Shown here piece by piece: positions 27,166 through 35,387 of a stretch of DNA of 64,000 nt. The position numbers and the translations under genes are program-made. Numbering within the stretch: the stretch's first letter is position 1; each line of letters starts with the position of its first letter. The notes beneath the pieces are model-generated. The model was not told the DNA's origin, did not search any database, and saw only the letters and a program-made list of their open reading frames with translations. Source of the DNA: Clostridiales bacterium Firm_16 (GTDB taxonomy: Bacteria > Bacillota > Clostridia > Saccharofermentanales > Saccharofermentanaceae); contig LVAV01000113.1 in the NCBI GenBank assembly GCA_001604185.1, forward strand, positions 83,838 through 147,837, given 5' to 3'.

Positions 27166-28894
27166 GATGGTACAGAAGTTCTTCGGATTCTGCAGCAGGA
27201 AGAACAGGAATAAATTCTATAAATCCGCAGCGCTTGGTGTCCTCGAGGCGATGTTCACGGCCATGAGGATCCCGGCAGCATTCTTCGCGATCAAGGCGGT
27301 GCTTGCGGACGATGTTACTACGCAGTCGATCCTGATCGTTATCGGTCTGATGCTCGTCAGCACTCTCGGAAAGATGGCCGTTAACCGTTTCTCCTCGATG
27401 CTTCAGACAGAAGCGGGTTACGATACCTGTGCGCTGAAAAGAATCGAGATCGGCGAACACTTGAGATATCTTCCGATGGGATACTTTAACGACACAAGTC
27501 TCGGTCACATCACATCGGTCGCGACCAACACCATGGAGCAGGTCGGAGATATCGCGACTCGCGCCATCATGATGGTCCTGCAGGGAAGTATCACGACCGT
27601 GGTCGTTATCCTTTTCATGTTTATCTTCGATTATCGGATCGGTCTGATTGCGATTCTCGGCCTCGGAATCTTCCTTCTGGTCAATCAGTGGACCAACCAT
27701 TCTGTCGCTAAAGTTGCCGATGAGAAACTTGCATCTGACAAGGATATGGTCGGTGTCATTCTCGAATACATCCAGGGCATTTCCGAGATCCGGAATTACA
27801 ACATTATCAGCCAGAACCAGTCCCGTCTGAATAAGGCGATCGACCGTAAAAAGAGGGCCGATATCGCAGCGGAACTGGCAGCAATTCCTGCAGTAGGCGT
27901 GCAGATGCTGATCAGTAAACTGTCCGGTGTTGCGATCGCTGGCGCATCCCTCTGGTTCTACTTTGACGGAAGTATGGAACTTGAACACACGATCACGATG
28001 CTTCTGTGCTCCTTCATGATCTTCGAATCCATGGATCTGGCAGGTATCTATACGGCACTTCTAAAGGTCATCGGTAAGGGCGTGGACCTGGCCAACGAGA
28101 TCCTCGAGACCGAGCAGATGGATATCGACGGAGAAGATATTAAACCGGAAAACAGAGACATCCATCTGGAGCATGTTTCCTTCGCGTACGAGAACAGAAA
28201 GATCATTGACGATGTCACACTCGATATCAAGGAGAATACGACCACGGCGATCGTCGGACCTTCCGGTGGCGGTAAGACCACGATCACTTCTCTGATCGCA
28301 CGTTTCTGGGATGTACAGGAAGGTGAAGTCACGATCGGCGGAAGAAACGTAAAGGACTACAGCTTCGACTCGCTGATGGAGCAGTTCAGTTTCGTGTTCC
28401 AGAGAGTATATCTCTTTGAGGATACGATCGCGAATAACATCCGTTTCGGACGTCCGGAGGCATCGATGGAAGAAGTCATTGACGCGGCGAAGAAGGCTGC
28501 ATGCCATGACTTCATCATGGAGCTTCCAGATGGATATGACACGGTTGTAGGCGAGGGCGGTGCGACACTGTCCGGAGGTGAGAAGCAGAGGATCGCGATT
28601 GCAAGAGCCATTATGAAAGACGCGCCGATCATCATCCTCGATGAGGCGACGGCGAATGTCGATCCGGAAAATGAAAAAGAACTGACCCAGGCGATCGATA
28701 ATCTCACGAAGCAGAAGACGATCATCATGATCGCGCACCGTTTAAAGACCGTAAGACACGCTGACCAGATCATCGTGGTCGACAAGGGACGCATCGTGCA
28801 GAAGGGTAAGCATGATGATCTCGTCAATCAGGAAGGTATTTATAAGAACTTCATCACCGGAAGAAAACAGGCAGTCAGCTGGAAGATCGGCTGA
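27158..28894 (+). CDS. ABC transporter, fused permease-ATPase, IrtB/YbtQ-like half
   Basis: I chose the ATG at 27158, with AAGGAGGTG 7 nt upstream, overlapping the previous gene; a longer in-frame reading from 27131 lacks a site. This gives 578 residues. Six-helix membrane domain, then ATPase with Walker A GPSGGGKTT, signature LSGGEKQR, Walker B IIILDEATANVDPENE. It pairs with the product at 25339. Its substrate is probably a metal chelate, given operator 4 and the ECF genes that follow (inference). Confidence 0.88.
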   Translation: MFKMVQKFFGFCSRKNRNKFYKSAALGVLEAMFTAMRIPAAFFAIKAVLADDVTTQSILIVIGLMLVSTLGKMAVNRFSSMLQTEAGYDTCALKRIEIGEHLRYLPMGYFNDTSLGHITSVATNTMEQVGDIATRAIMMVLQGSITTVVVILFMFIFDYRIGLIAILGLGIFLLVNQWTNHSVAKVADEKLASDKDMVGVILEYIQGISEIRNYNIISQNQSRLNKAIDRKKRADIAAELAAIPAVGVQMLISKLSGVAIAGASLWFYFDGSMELEHTITMLLCSFMIFESMDLAGIYTALLKVIGKGVDLANEILETEQMDIDGEDIKPENRDIHLEHVSFAYENRKIIDDVTLDIKENTTTAIVGPSGGGKTTITSLIARFWDVQEGEVTIGGRNVKDYSFDSLMEQFSFVFQRVYLFEDTIANNIRFGRPEASMEEVIDAAKKAACHDFIMELPDGYDTVVGEGGATLSGGEKQRIAIARAIMKDAPIIILDEATANVDPENEKELTQAIDNLTKQKTIIMIAHRLKTVRHADQIIVVDKGRIVQKGKHDDLVNQEGIYKNFITGRKQAVSWKIG

Positions 28895-28934
28895 ACAGTT
28901 AAGCAAAATGAAAATGTCCTCAGGAGGGGTATAT

Positions 28935-29531
28935 ATGAGTAACAGTAGTAACAAACTTCAGGCAAAAGACTTTATCACGATCGGTATATTTACCGCGCTT
29001 CTTTTCGTGGTAGAATTCGCATGCGGTATGCTCGGATTCATCCATCCGTACATCGTCGCGTCCTATGTGATCATGATCCCGCTCGTCGGCTCGGTCCCGA
29101 TGATGCTTTTCTACACGAAGGTCGAGAAGTTCGGCATGATCTCTATCATGTCGGTCCTTATGGCGATCATCATGTTCGTCACAGGTATGGGCTATCTCGG
29201 AGCACCTCTCATTATCGCATCCGGTGTGATCGCAGATCTGATCGCGAAGTCCGGAAAATACAAGAGTGCTAAGAAGACCATATTCAGCCACGGTGTATTC
29301 TGTCTTTGGATCTGCGCGAATTATTTCCCGGTCGTTGTGACAGCGGATTCCTACAGACAGGATCTGCTCGATGGCGGTTATTCCAAAGAATACTGCGATA
29401 ACCTTTTCCGCGCGATCAACAGTCGTACGTTCGCCGTGCTTCTGATACTGTGCTTCGTATTCGGTCTGATCGGTGCTTTGATCGGAAAAGCAGTCGTTAA
29501 GAAACACTTCGAGAAAGCCGGTATTGTGTAA
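28935..29531 (+). CDS. ECF transporter S component, MptD/Trep_Strep type
   Basis: The ATG at 28935 after AGGAGGGG gives 198 residues. The protein is hydrophobic with about five or six helices and fits the MptD/Trep_Strep (TIGR02185) integral membrane family, a substrate-binding S component. The stop codon overlaps the ATG of the EcfT gene by one base. The ligand is not known from the sequence; members of this group often sit with iron-regulated ABC pairs, and haem or a metal chelate is the best guess. Confidence 0.8.
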   Translation: MSNSSNKLQAKDFITIGIFTALLFVVEFACGMLGFIHPYIVASYVIMIPLVGSVPMMLFYTKVEKFGMISIMSVLMAIIMFVTGMGYLGAPLIIASGVIADLIAKSGKYKSAKKTIFSHGVFCLWICANYFPVVVTADSYRQDLLDGGYSKEYCDNLFRAINSRTFAVLLILCFVFGLIGALIGKAVVKKHFEKAGIV

Positions 29532-30232
29532 TGCATATCCGACTTGATCCGAGAACCAAACTGTACATGATATTCGTGATCTCCGCGATCGTCATGATGA
29601 GCGCGACGACACCGTTTCTGTGGGGTGTCCGGATCCTGATGACCATGATCCCGATTGCTCTCCTTATTCTTGAGAAGCACTATGCCTCGGCATTCCGCTT
29701 CCTGATCCTGTATACTCTGGCACTGTACTTAAACTTCTCGTTCATTACATCAGAATCAACGGGATTCCTCATGGCGTTTCTGGTCGGATACTGCAGCATC
29801 ATCGTGCAGTTCATGCCGGCCGTGATCACTGCGTGGTATGTGGTCCGGACCACGAAGATCGGAGAGTTCGTGTCGGCGATGCAGAAGATGCACATCCCGG
29901 ACGGGATCACGATCTCACTGGCTGTCGTGATGCGTTTCTTCCCGACGATCAAGGAAGAGTACACGTCGATCCGTGACGCCATGAAGATGCGTGGTATCAT
30001 GCTCGGTGGCGGAAATGCAGCGAAGATGGTGGAGTACAGGATGATCCCGCTTCTTTTCTCGTGCGTGAATATCGGAGATGAATTATCCGCGGCCGCCATA
30101 ACACGTGGCCTCGGAGGAAAGGTGAAGAGAACCAGTGTGGAGACTTTGAAGTTACGGGCGCAGGACTGTTTCCTCGCGCTGTTCTTCACGGCAGCTGCCA
30201 CTGTTTTCATAGTCTTCAAGTATTTTCTGTAA
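29531..30232 (+). CDS. ecfT: ECF transporter transmembrane component T
   Basis: A 233-residue membrane protein beginning MHIRLDPRTKLYM, a typical EcfT start. The two coupling motifs that contact the ATPases appear as KMRGIML and ITRGLGG in the C-terminal half. It starts on the stop codon of the S component and its own stop overlaps the ATPase start, so S, T and A subunits are translationally coupled. Confidence 0.88.
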   Translation: MHIRLDPRTKLYMIFVISAIVMMSATTPFLWGVRILMTMIPIALLILEKHYASAFRFLILYTLALYLNFSFITSESTGFLMAFLVGYCSIIVQFMPAVITAWYVVRTTKIGEFVSAMQKMHIPDGITISLAVVMRFFPTIKEEYTSIRDAMKMRGIMLGGGNAAKMVEYRMIPLLFSCVNIGDELSAAAITRGLGGKVKRTSVETLKLRAQDCFLALFFTAAATVFIVFKYFL

Positions 30233-31803
30233 TGGAACCCTTAGTAGATATATGTAATGTCACCCACAAGTATAAGGGTGCCGGGGAAGACTCGATCGAA
30301 GGTGTCTCTCTTTCCGTAACGAAAGGAGAGACGCTTCTTCTGTGTGGTGCGTCCGGTTCCGGAAAGACTTCCGTGATCCGCCTGATCAACGGACTTATCC
30401 CACATTACTACCATGGAGAGATGTCAGGCGATGTCTTCGTTAAAGGTCTGGACGTCGGAAAAATCGAACTTCACGAGCTGGCAGGCATTGTCGGGACGGT
30501 GTTCCAGAACCCGAGAAGCCAGTTCTTTTCCGTCGATACCGATGGGGAGATCGTCTTCGGCCCGGAGAATATCGGCCTTGCTCCGGAGAAGATCCTCGAC
30601 CGCAAGAATATGGTCGTGGATCAGATGGATCTGGAAAAACTTCTGGGTAGAAGCCTGTTCGAACTGTCGGGTGGCGAGAAGCAGAGGATCGCCTGCGCGT
30701 CCGTCGCGGCACTTCTTCCGGAGATCATCCTGCTCGATGAACCTTCCTCGAATCTGGATTTTGAGGCGATCGCGAAACTCCATGAGATCATCCGCGAATG
30801 GAAGGAACAGGGTAAGACGATCATCATATCTGAGCACCGTCTGTGGTATCTCAAGGACCTGGTCGACCGCGTCATCTATATGGACAACGGGAAGATCTCT
30901 CACGAATGGACGAGAGAAGAATTCTCCGCTCTCTCTGAGTCCGAGACAAAAGCACTGAAACTTCGCCCGACGGAGGTGGGAGAGCATTTCTCGAAGCTCT
31001 TTATGGAAGAAGAAAAAAACACAGATCCTGCATCGGGAAAATTTCGCGTCGGAAGAAGTGCTTTTCCCGAAGAACGAACCGCAGCACAACCAGCTTCAAG
31101 AGACGGGATCAAACTGAAGGATTTTTATTTCTCTTATCAGCATAAGCCCTATATTCTGTGGAAACAGAAGTTTACGGAAGCAGACGGGGATTCCTTAAGT
31201 TTATGCATCCCGGAACTGGTGCTTCCCAAGGGTAAAGTAATCGCAGTGGTTGGAAGAAACGGCACAGGTAAGTCCACGTTCCTCCGCTGTGTCTGTGGCC
31301 TCGAGAAGGATTGCTCCGGAACGATCGAAATCGATGGAAAGACGTATCGAGGAAAGCAGCGCATCAGGGTTTCCTATATGGTCATGCAGGATGTGAATCA
31401 TCAGCTTTTCACCGATAGTGTTGTGTCAGAAGTGATGCTCTCCATGAAAGAAAAAGATGAGCGCAGATGCCAGGAGATACTTGACACTCTCGGACTTTCC
31501 ACTTATAAGGACACTCACCCGATGGCACTGTCAGGCGGTCAGAAACAACGTGTTGCGATTGCCTCGGCCATTGCGGCGGAAGCACAGATCCTGCTTTTTG
31601 ACGAACCGACATCCGGTCTGGATTTTGCACATATGGAGAAAGTAGGGGTACTTCTGCGAAGACTTGCGGCTTCAGGGAAAACCGTACTGGTCAGTACACA
31701 CGATCCGGAACTGATCGAGCAGTGCTGCGATTACGAACTTTACATCCGAAAAGGAAGAGTCGTCTCGCTCGAAAGCTGCCGTCAAATCGAAACCCTAAGA
31801 TAA
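30232..31803 (+). CDS. ECF transporter ATPase, two nucleotide-binding domains in one chain
   Basis: A 523-residue fused EcfA1-EcfA2. The first domain (about residues 1-230) has Walker A GASGSGKTS, signature ELSGGEKQR and Walker B ILLDEPSSNLD. The second (about 285-515) has GRNGTGKST, ALSGGQKQR and LLFDEPTSGLD. It energises the S and T components encoded just upstream. Last gene of the operon. Confidence 0.92.
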   Translation: MEPLVDICNVTHKYKGAGEDSIEGVSLSVTKGETLLLCGASGSGKTSVIRLINGLIPHYYHGEMSGDVFVKGLDVGKIELHELAGIVGTVFQNPRSQFFSVDTDGEIVFGPENIGLAPEKILDRKNMVVDQMDLEKLLGRSLFELSGGEKQRIACASVAALLPEIILLDEPSSNLDFEAIAKLHEIIREWKEQGKTIIISEHRLWYLKDLVDRVIYMDNGKISHEWTREEFSALSESETKALKLRPTEVGEHFSKLFMEEEKNTDPASGKFRVGRSAFPEERTAAQPASRDGIKLKDFYFSYQHKPYILWKQKFTEADGDSLSLCIPELVLPKGKVIAVVGRNGTGKSTFLRCVCGLEKDCSGTIEIDGKTYRGKQRIRVSYMVMQDVNHQLFTDSVVSEVMLSMKEKDERRCQEILDTLGLSTYKDTHPMALSGGQKQRVAIASAIAAEAQILLFDEPTSGLDFAHMEKVGVLLRRLAASGKTVLVSTHDPELIEQCCDYELYIRKGRVVSLESCRQIETLR

Positions 31804-31809
31804 ACAAAA

Positions 31810-31839
31810 ACCCGAAAGTCTGAAACCAGACTTCCGGGT
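31810..31839 (-). terminator. Terminator, chiefly for the tRNA gene
   Basis: A 13-bp stem with one mismatch, ACCCGAAAGTCTG with CAGACTTCCGGGT. On the minus strand it is followed by TTTTTG, which fits termination of the tRNA transcript. It may also stop the transporter operon on the plus strand, where the T run is poor. Confidence 0.75.
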
Positions 31840-31850
31840 CTTACGTTAAG

Positions 31851-31925
31851 TGGTGGAAACTATGGGGTTTGAACCCATGACCCCTCCCCTGTGAAGGGAA
31901 TGCTCTCCCGCTGAGCTAAGCTTCC
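31851..31925 (-). tRNA. tRNA-Val, anticodon CAC
   Basis: The minus strand folds as a full cloverleaf. The acceptor is GGAAGCT with AGTTTCC, and the D arm begins with TAGCTC. The anticodon arm is TTCCC-TTCACAG-GGGAG with CAC at positions 34-36, and the T arm is ATGGG-TTCAAAC-CCCAT. The CCA end is encoded. It reads GUG codons. Confidence 0.93.
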
Positions 31926-31932
31926 GCTCATT

Positions 31933-31963
31933 ATGATACCACAAATCTGACTATGTGTGTCAA
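31933..31963 (-). promoter_or_regulatory. Putative tRNA promoter
   Basis: On the minus strand TTGACA (31963-31958) is followed by TATCAT (31938-31933) with 19-nt spacing, just upstream of the tRNA. The spacing is long for sigma-A. Confidence 0.5.
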
Positions 31964-32046
31964 AGAATGCAAAAAACGCCACAATCAGTTACAATGGTGG
32001 GGAGAGCCACGGGCTTTCGATCTGAAGGAATAAGAGGAGAGCAGAC

Positions 32047-32763
32047 ATGAGCGACGAATTGCGTGAACAGGAAGACGCCATCGAGCAGGAAGCACAGGAT
32101 ATCGTAGACGAAGCGGAAGAGACCGTATCGGATGTGTCCGATGAAGTTACGGAATCGGAAGACATCGAGGATGAAGACGAAGAGGATTCCGATGAAGACC
32201 TCGAAGAAGATGACGAGGACGATGAGGACTACGAATACGAAGACGAGGATGAAGAAGAGGAAGAGATCCCGCCGGAGGAAGTGAAGTTTACGACCACATC
32301 GGATATCACACTGGAAGAATATAAGCGCATGACACGCAGTATTCCCTGGAGTGTACTGATGCCGCCTTTCCTGAAGGCCATGATCTTCGTTGCGGCATTA
32401 AGTTTCGCGTTGAGTTTCGTTTCCAGCATGCTGATCATACCGCTGGTCTTCATACCGGGTATGCTCCTGGTATGTGTGGCCCTATGGGCGCTGAAAGGAT
32501 TCCTGGCGGATCGTGCCTATGGCAAGATGATGCTTAAGAGCGACATGGATACTGTACGTACCTATGATTTCTGTGAGACTTATCTCCTGAGTAAAGGTGC
32601 GGTTTCCACAACGAAGATCCACTACAGCATGGTGAAGAAGATGATCGAGACCGAACTCAATATCTACCTGCAGATCCGTGGTGTACGTATGGTAGTGATC
32701 CTTGTGAAAGAGAACTGTTCCGAGGATCTGATCGCTTTTCTCAAGGAAAGATTTCCTATGTAA
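32047..32763 (+). CDS. Acidic membrane protein with YcxB-like C-terminal domain
   Basis: A 238-residue protein. The first 80 residues are almost entirely Asp, Glu and Ser. Two membrane helices lie at about 113-155. The C-terminal 75 residues (TYDFCETYL, TKIHYSMVKKMIETELNIYL, VILVKENC) have the beta-strand pattern of YcxB-like domains. It starts at ATG after AGAGGAGAGC. The function of the family is unknown; the acidic tail may be cytosolic and bind cations or basic proteins (inference). Confidence 0.65.
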   Translation: MSDELREQEDAIEQEAQDIVDEAEETVSDVSDEVTESEDIEDEDEEDSDEDLEEDDEDDEDYEYEDEDEEEEEIPPEEVKFTTTSDITLEEYKRMTRSIPWSVLMPPFLKAMIFVAALSFALSFVSSMLIIPLVFIPGMLLVCVALWALKGFLADRAYGKMMLKSDMDTVRTYDFCETYLLSKGAVSTTKIHYSMVKKMIETELNIYLQIRGVRMVVILVKENCSEDLIAFLKERFPM

Positions 32764-32890
32764 AAGAAGGGTATCTGAGGTTACAGAATATACATAATTC
32801 CCTGATAGAATAATACGTGAGTGACACGCCCGGACACGCGCCGGATCCAGAAGTGACCGTACTTCTGAAGTGAAGGAATGGAGGTAAAAC

Positions 32891-33718
32891 ATGAGGACGA
32901 ATATCATAGGATTCCACCGTGAATATGAAGAAAACGGTTGTTTCTGCAACTGGTACCCGGCTGAGTTCGACTATGCCGGAAGGCATTACCTGCATTCTGA
33001 GCAGTTCATGATGTACCAGAAAGTCATGATGTTCGGCCAGCAGGAACTGGGCGATGAGATCATGCGTACCCCGGATCCGGAACAGTGCAAGATCCTGGGG
33101 CGTGAATTTTTCGAAGGATTCGATGCAGACCTATGGAAAAGAACTCGCTACGCGGTAGTAAAGCGTGGCATTCGTGCGAAGTTCGCCCAGAATCCTTCCA
33201 TGATGGAGACACTTTTCGAGACGGGAACAGCCTTGCTGGCGGAGTGCTCGCCTCGTGACAAGGACTGGGGCATCCTGCTTTCCACATCCGATCCGGAGGT
33301 GCAGGATGTGACGAAGTGGAGAGGTACCAATCTTCTGGGCCAGATGCTGATGGATATCCGCGAGGATCTGCGTCTGGAGCTGATGCTGACAGGTACCGGA
33401 GAAGTGATCCCCTATAGCGATGCGAAAGAGAAAGAAGCGATCCCAGAGTGGGAGTTCTGTGCCGGAGAAATGCTTCGCATTCCGGCCTTCAATAAGACGG
33501 TCTGTGCCTATAGCGATACCATCGGATGCGTAAAGGGCGACGAAGCAACACGCAATGCGTTCCTTTTCGACAAATCCATGGCAGACTGGGAAGCCCTGAT
33601 CCGTGCAGGATCGCCTTCGGCAGAAGGACTGCCTGTACCGGGATTCTTCGAGCTGAAACAGGATGTGTACGATATCGCAGACCGGATGGCATTAATTCGA
33701 GACGAACAGGAAGAATAA
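32891..33718 (+). CDS. NADAR (YbiA/COG3236) family protein with C-terminal extension
   Basis: A 275-residue protein. Residues about 8-165 match the NADAR fold: CNWYPAEFDYAG, LHSEQFMMYQKVMMFG, KILGREFFEGFD, ECSPRDKDWGI and GTNLLGQMLMDIRE. NADAR proteins cleave N-glycosidic bonds, including removal of ADP-ribose from guanine in DNA and riboflavin-intermediate clean-up. The last 100 residues are an extension I do not recognise (CAGEMLRIPAFNKTVCAY). Only 5 nt separate it from the patatin gene, so they are co-transcribed. Confidence 0.85.
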   Translation: MRTNIIGFHREYEENGCFCNWYPAEFDYAGRHYLHSEQFMMYQKVMMFGQQELGDEIMRTPDPEQCKILGREFFEGFDADLWKRTRYAVVKRGIRAKFAQNPSMMETLFETGTALLAECSPRDKDWGILLSTSDPEVQDVTKWRGTNLLGQMLMDIREDLRLELMLTGTGEVIPYSDAKEKEAIPEWEFCAGEMLRIPAFNKTVCAYSDTIGCVKGDEATRNAFLFDKSMADWEALIRAGSPSAEGLPVPGFFELKQDVYDIADRMALIRDEQEE

Positions 33719-33723
33719 CAGGA

Positions 33724-34566
33724 ATGAAAACAGGAATAATTGACGTCGGCGGAGGAATGCGCGGCGTCTATGGGGCGGGTGTTCTGGATTGCTGTATGGA
33801 TCACGACATCCGCTTCGATGTGTGTGTAGGTGTATCGGCGGGCGCGGCCAATCTCTGTGCCTATCTTTCCGGACAGCGAGGAAGAAATTACCACTACTAC
33901 TGTGACTATGCTTTCCGTCCGGAATACATGGGCTGGAAGCACTATATCCGTGAGAGAAACTACATCAATCTCGACTATATCTACGGGACCCTGGCCAATC
34001 ACGACGGGGAAAATCCGCTGGACTTTCCGAAACTGGTGGAGAATCCTGCCGAGTTCATCGTCGTGACGACAGATGCCGAGACCGGAAAACCGTGCTATTT
34101 CAGCAAAGACGATATGGCACAGGATGACTATACGGTGGTGAAGGCATCCAGCAGTGTGCCCATCGTGAACCGTCCTTATCCGGTAAAAGGACACCCCTAT
34201 TTCGATGGCGGTGTGTCGGATCCTGTACCGCTTCCCAAATGTCTGGAACAGGGCTGTGATAAAGTCGTGGTGATCCTGACGCGTCCGAGTGATTTCCGAA
34301 GAGAAGCGAAGACCGACAAGTATTTCGTGAAGATGCTGAGACGGAAATATCCCCAGATGGCGGAGAGCCTGCAGCGTCGTGCCGACGCGTATAATAACGG
34401 TGTAGAACTGGCCCTGGAATATGAGAAGAAGGGAATCGCGAAAGTTATCGCGCCGTCAGATATCGGAAAGATGAAGACCCTGAACCGCAGCAAAGAAGAT
34501 ATGGATGCGCTTTATCAGAAGGGGCTCAAAGACGGGGAGAAGATCCTGGATTTCCTGAAGGGTTGA
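33724..34566 (+). CDS. Patatin-like phospholipase
   Basis: I chose the ATG at 33724, the first codon of the patatin homology (MKTGIIDVGGGMRGVYGAG). The longer in-frame reading from 33526 would run inside the upstream gene. The protein has 280 residues. The oxyanion loop is GGGMRG, the nucleophile is in GVSAG, and the catalytic aspartate is in FDGGVSDP. It resembles YjjU/RssA-type lipid acyl hydrolases. It is coupled to the NADAR gene; both families also occur in anti-phage systems, but nothing else here supports that role. Confidence 0.88.
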   Translation: MKTGIIDVGGGMRGVYGAGVLDCCMDHDIRFDVCVGVSAGAANLCAYLSGQRGRNYHYYCDYAFRPEYMGWKHYIRERNYINLDYIYGTLANHDGENPLDFPKLVENPAEFIVVTTDAETGKPCYFSKDDMAQDDYTVVKASSSVPIVNRPYPVKGHPYFDGGVSDPVPLPKCLEQGCDKVVVILTRPSDFRREAKTDKYFVKMLRRKYPQMAESLQRRADAYNNGVELALEYEKKGIAKVIAPSDIGKMKTLNRSKEDMDALYQKGLKDGEKILDFLKG

Positions 34567-34715
34567 GGCTCGAAGAGCAGGACCGGTCGGTGTCGCAAAT
34601 GGAGCGCCCCCACAGCCGGAAGGCGAAGCACAACCCCCATTAGTATAGTTCTTTTCAAGCGAAATGAAGCAACAAAAACTGCACAAATCGGCACCCGGAT
34701 TTCTGTGCAGGATTA

Positions 34716-34742
34716 TTAGCACTCTCGCCTTGACAGTGCTAA
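34716..34742. promoter_or_regulatory. CIRCE element (HrcA operator)
   Basis: TTAGCACTC-N9-CAGTGCTAA differs from the CIRCE consensus at one base of the right arm. It overlaps the -35 box of the Hsp20 promoter, so HrcA should repress this gene at normal temperature. Confidence 0.9.
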
Positions 34743-34757
34743 TTTCGGACCTATAAT
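34730..34757 (+). promoter_or_regulatory. Promoter of the Hsp20 gene
   Basis: TTGACA (34730-34735) and TATAAT (34752-34757), both perfect, are spaced 16 nt apart. The transcript would have a leader of about 80 nt. Confidence 0.88.
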
Positions 34758-34845
34758 AGGAGACGAACAAAGGAACGAAGATCCAAATAGAAGATAAGAC
34801 CTCCGCCCCCAAAGTTCGATAACATTAAGATTGGAGGAATGATGT

Positions 34846-35283
34846 ATGTTATCGTTATTTGGTGAGAACTTATTTGATGATTGGATGGGCTTCCCGATGA
34901 GAGAGCTCGCAAACGTGGACCGCAGGCTTTATGGTAAGAATGCCGGTCATGTCATGAAGACGGATGTAAACGAGACGGACGAGAACTATGAACTCGAGAT
35001 CGATCTTCCTGGCTTTAAGAAGGACGAGATCAATGTCAAACTCGAAGACGGCTACATGACCATCAGTGCGACCAAGGGTCTGAATCAGGAGAAGAAGGAC
35101 AGAAAGGGCAAGATCATCCGCCAGGAGAGATATGCAGGTGCCATGTCCAGAAGCTTCTACGTAGGCGCAGGCGTTCGTAATGAAGACGTCAAAGCGAAGT
35201 TTGAAGATGGTGTCCTGAAGCTGGATATCCCGAAGAAAGAGATGAATCTCCCGGGCAATAACACGATCAATATCGAAGGCTGA
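34846..35283 (+). CDS. Hsp20/alpha-crystallin small heat-shock protein
   Basis: A 145-residue chaperone that holds unfolded proteins in the cytoplasm. The alpha-crystallin domain covers about residues 35-140, seen in YELEIDLPGFKKDEINVKLE, YMTISATK and DGVLKLDIPKKE. ATG 34846 follows TTGGAGG. The CIRCE site and perfect promoter show heat-shock control by HrcA. It is monocistronic. Confidence 0.95.
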   Translation: MLSLFGENLFDDWMGFPMRELANVDRRLYGKNAGHVMKTDVNETDENYELEIDLPGFKKDEINVKLEDGYMTISATKGLNQEKKDRKGKIIRQERYAGAMSRSFYVGAGVRNEDVKAKFEDGVLKLDIPKKEMNLPGNNTINIEG

Positions 35284-35325
35284 TAATGCATACAGGGGCT
35301 TGCCTCCCAAACACTCCCGTGAAAA

Positions 35326-35366
35326 AGAAGGGACCACCTCAAAGATCTTTTGAGATGGTCCTTCTT
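35326..35366. terminator. Bidirectional terminator between Hsp20 and the LRR gene
   Basis: A 13-bp stem, GGACCACCTCAAA with TTTGAGATGGTCC (one G-U pair). The minus-strand side has a T-rich tail for the gene ending at 35388, and the plus-strand side has TTCTT. Confidence 0.82.
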
Positions 35367-35387
35367 GTTATGTAATGAAATCGACGA

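Noticed and set aside
33526..33723. N-terminal extension of the patatin gene
   Set aside because: It would overlap the NADAR gene by nearly 200 bp, and the family homology starts exactly at ATG 33724.
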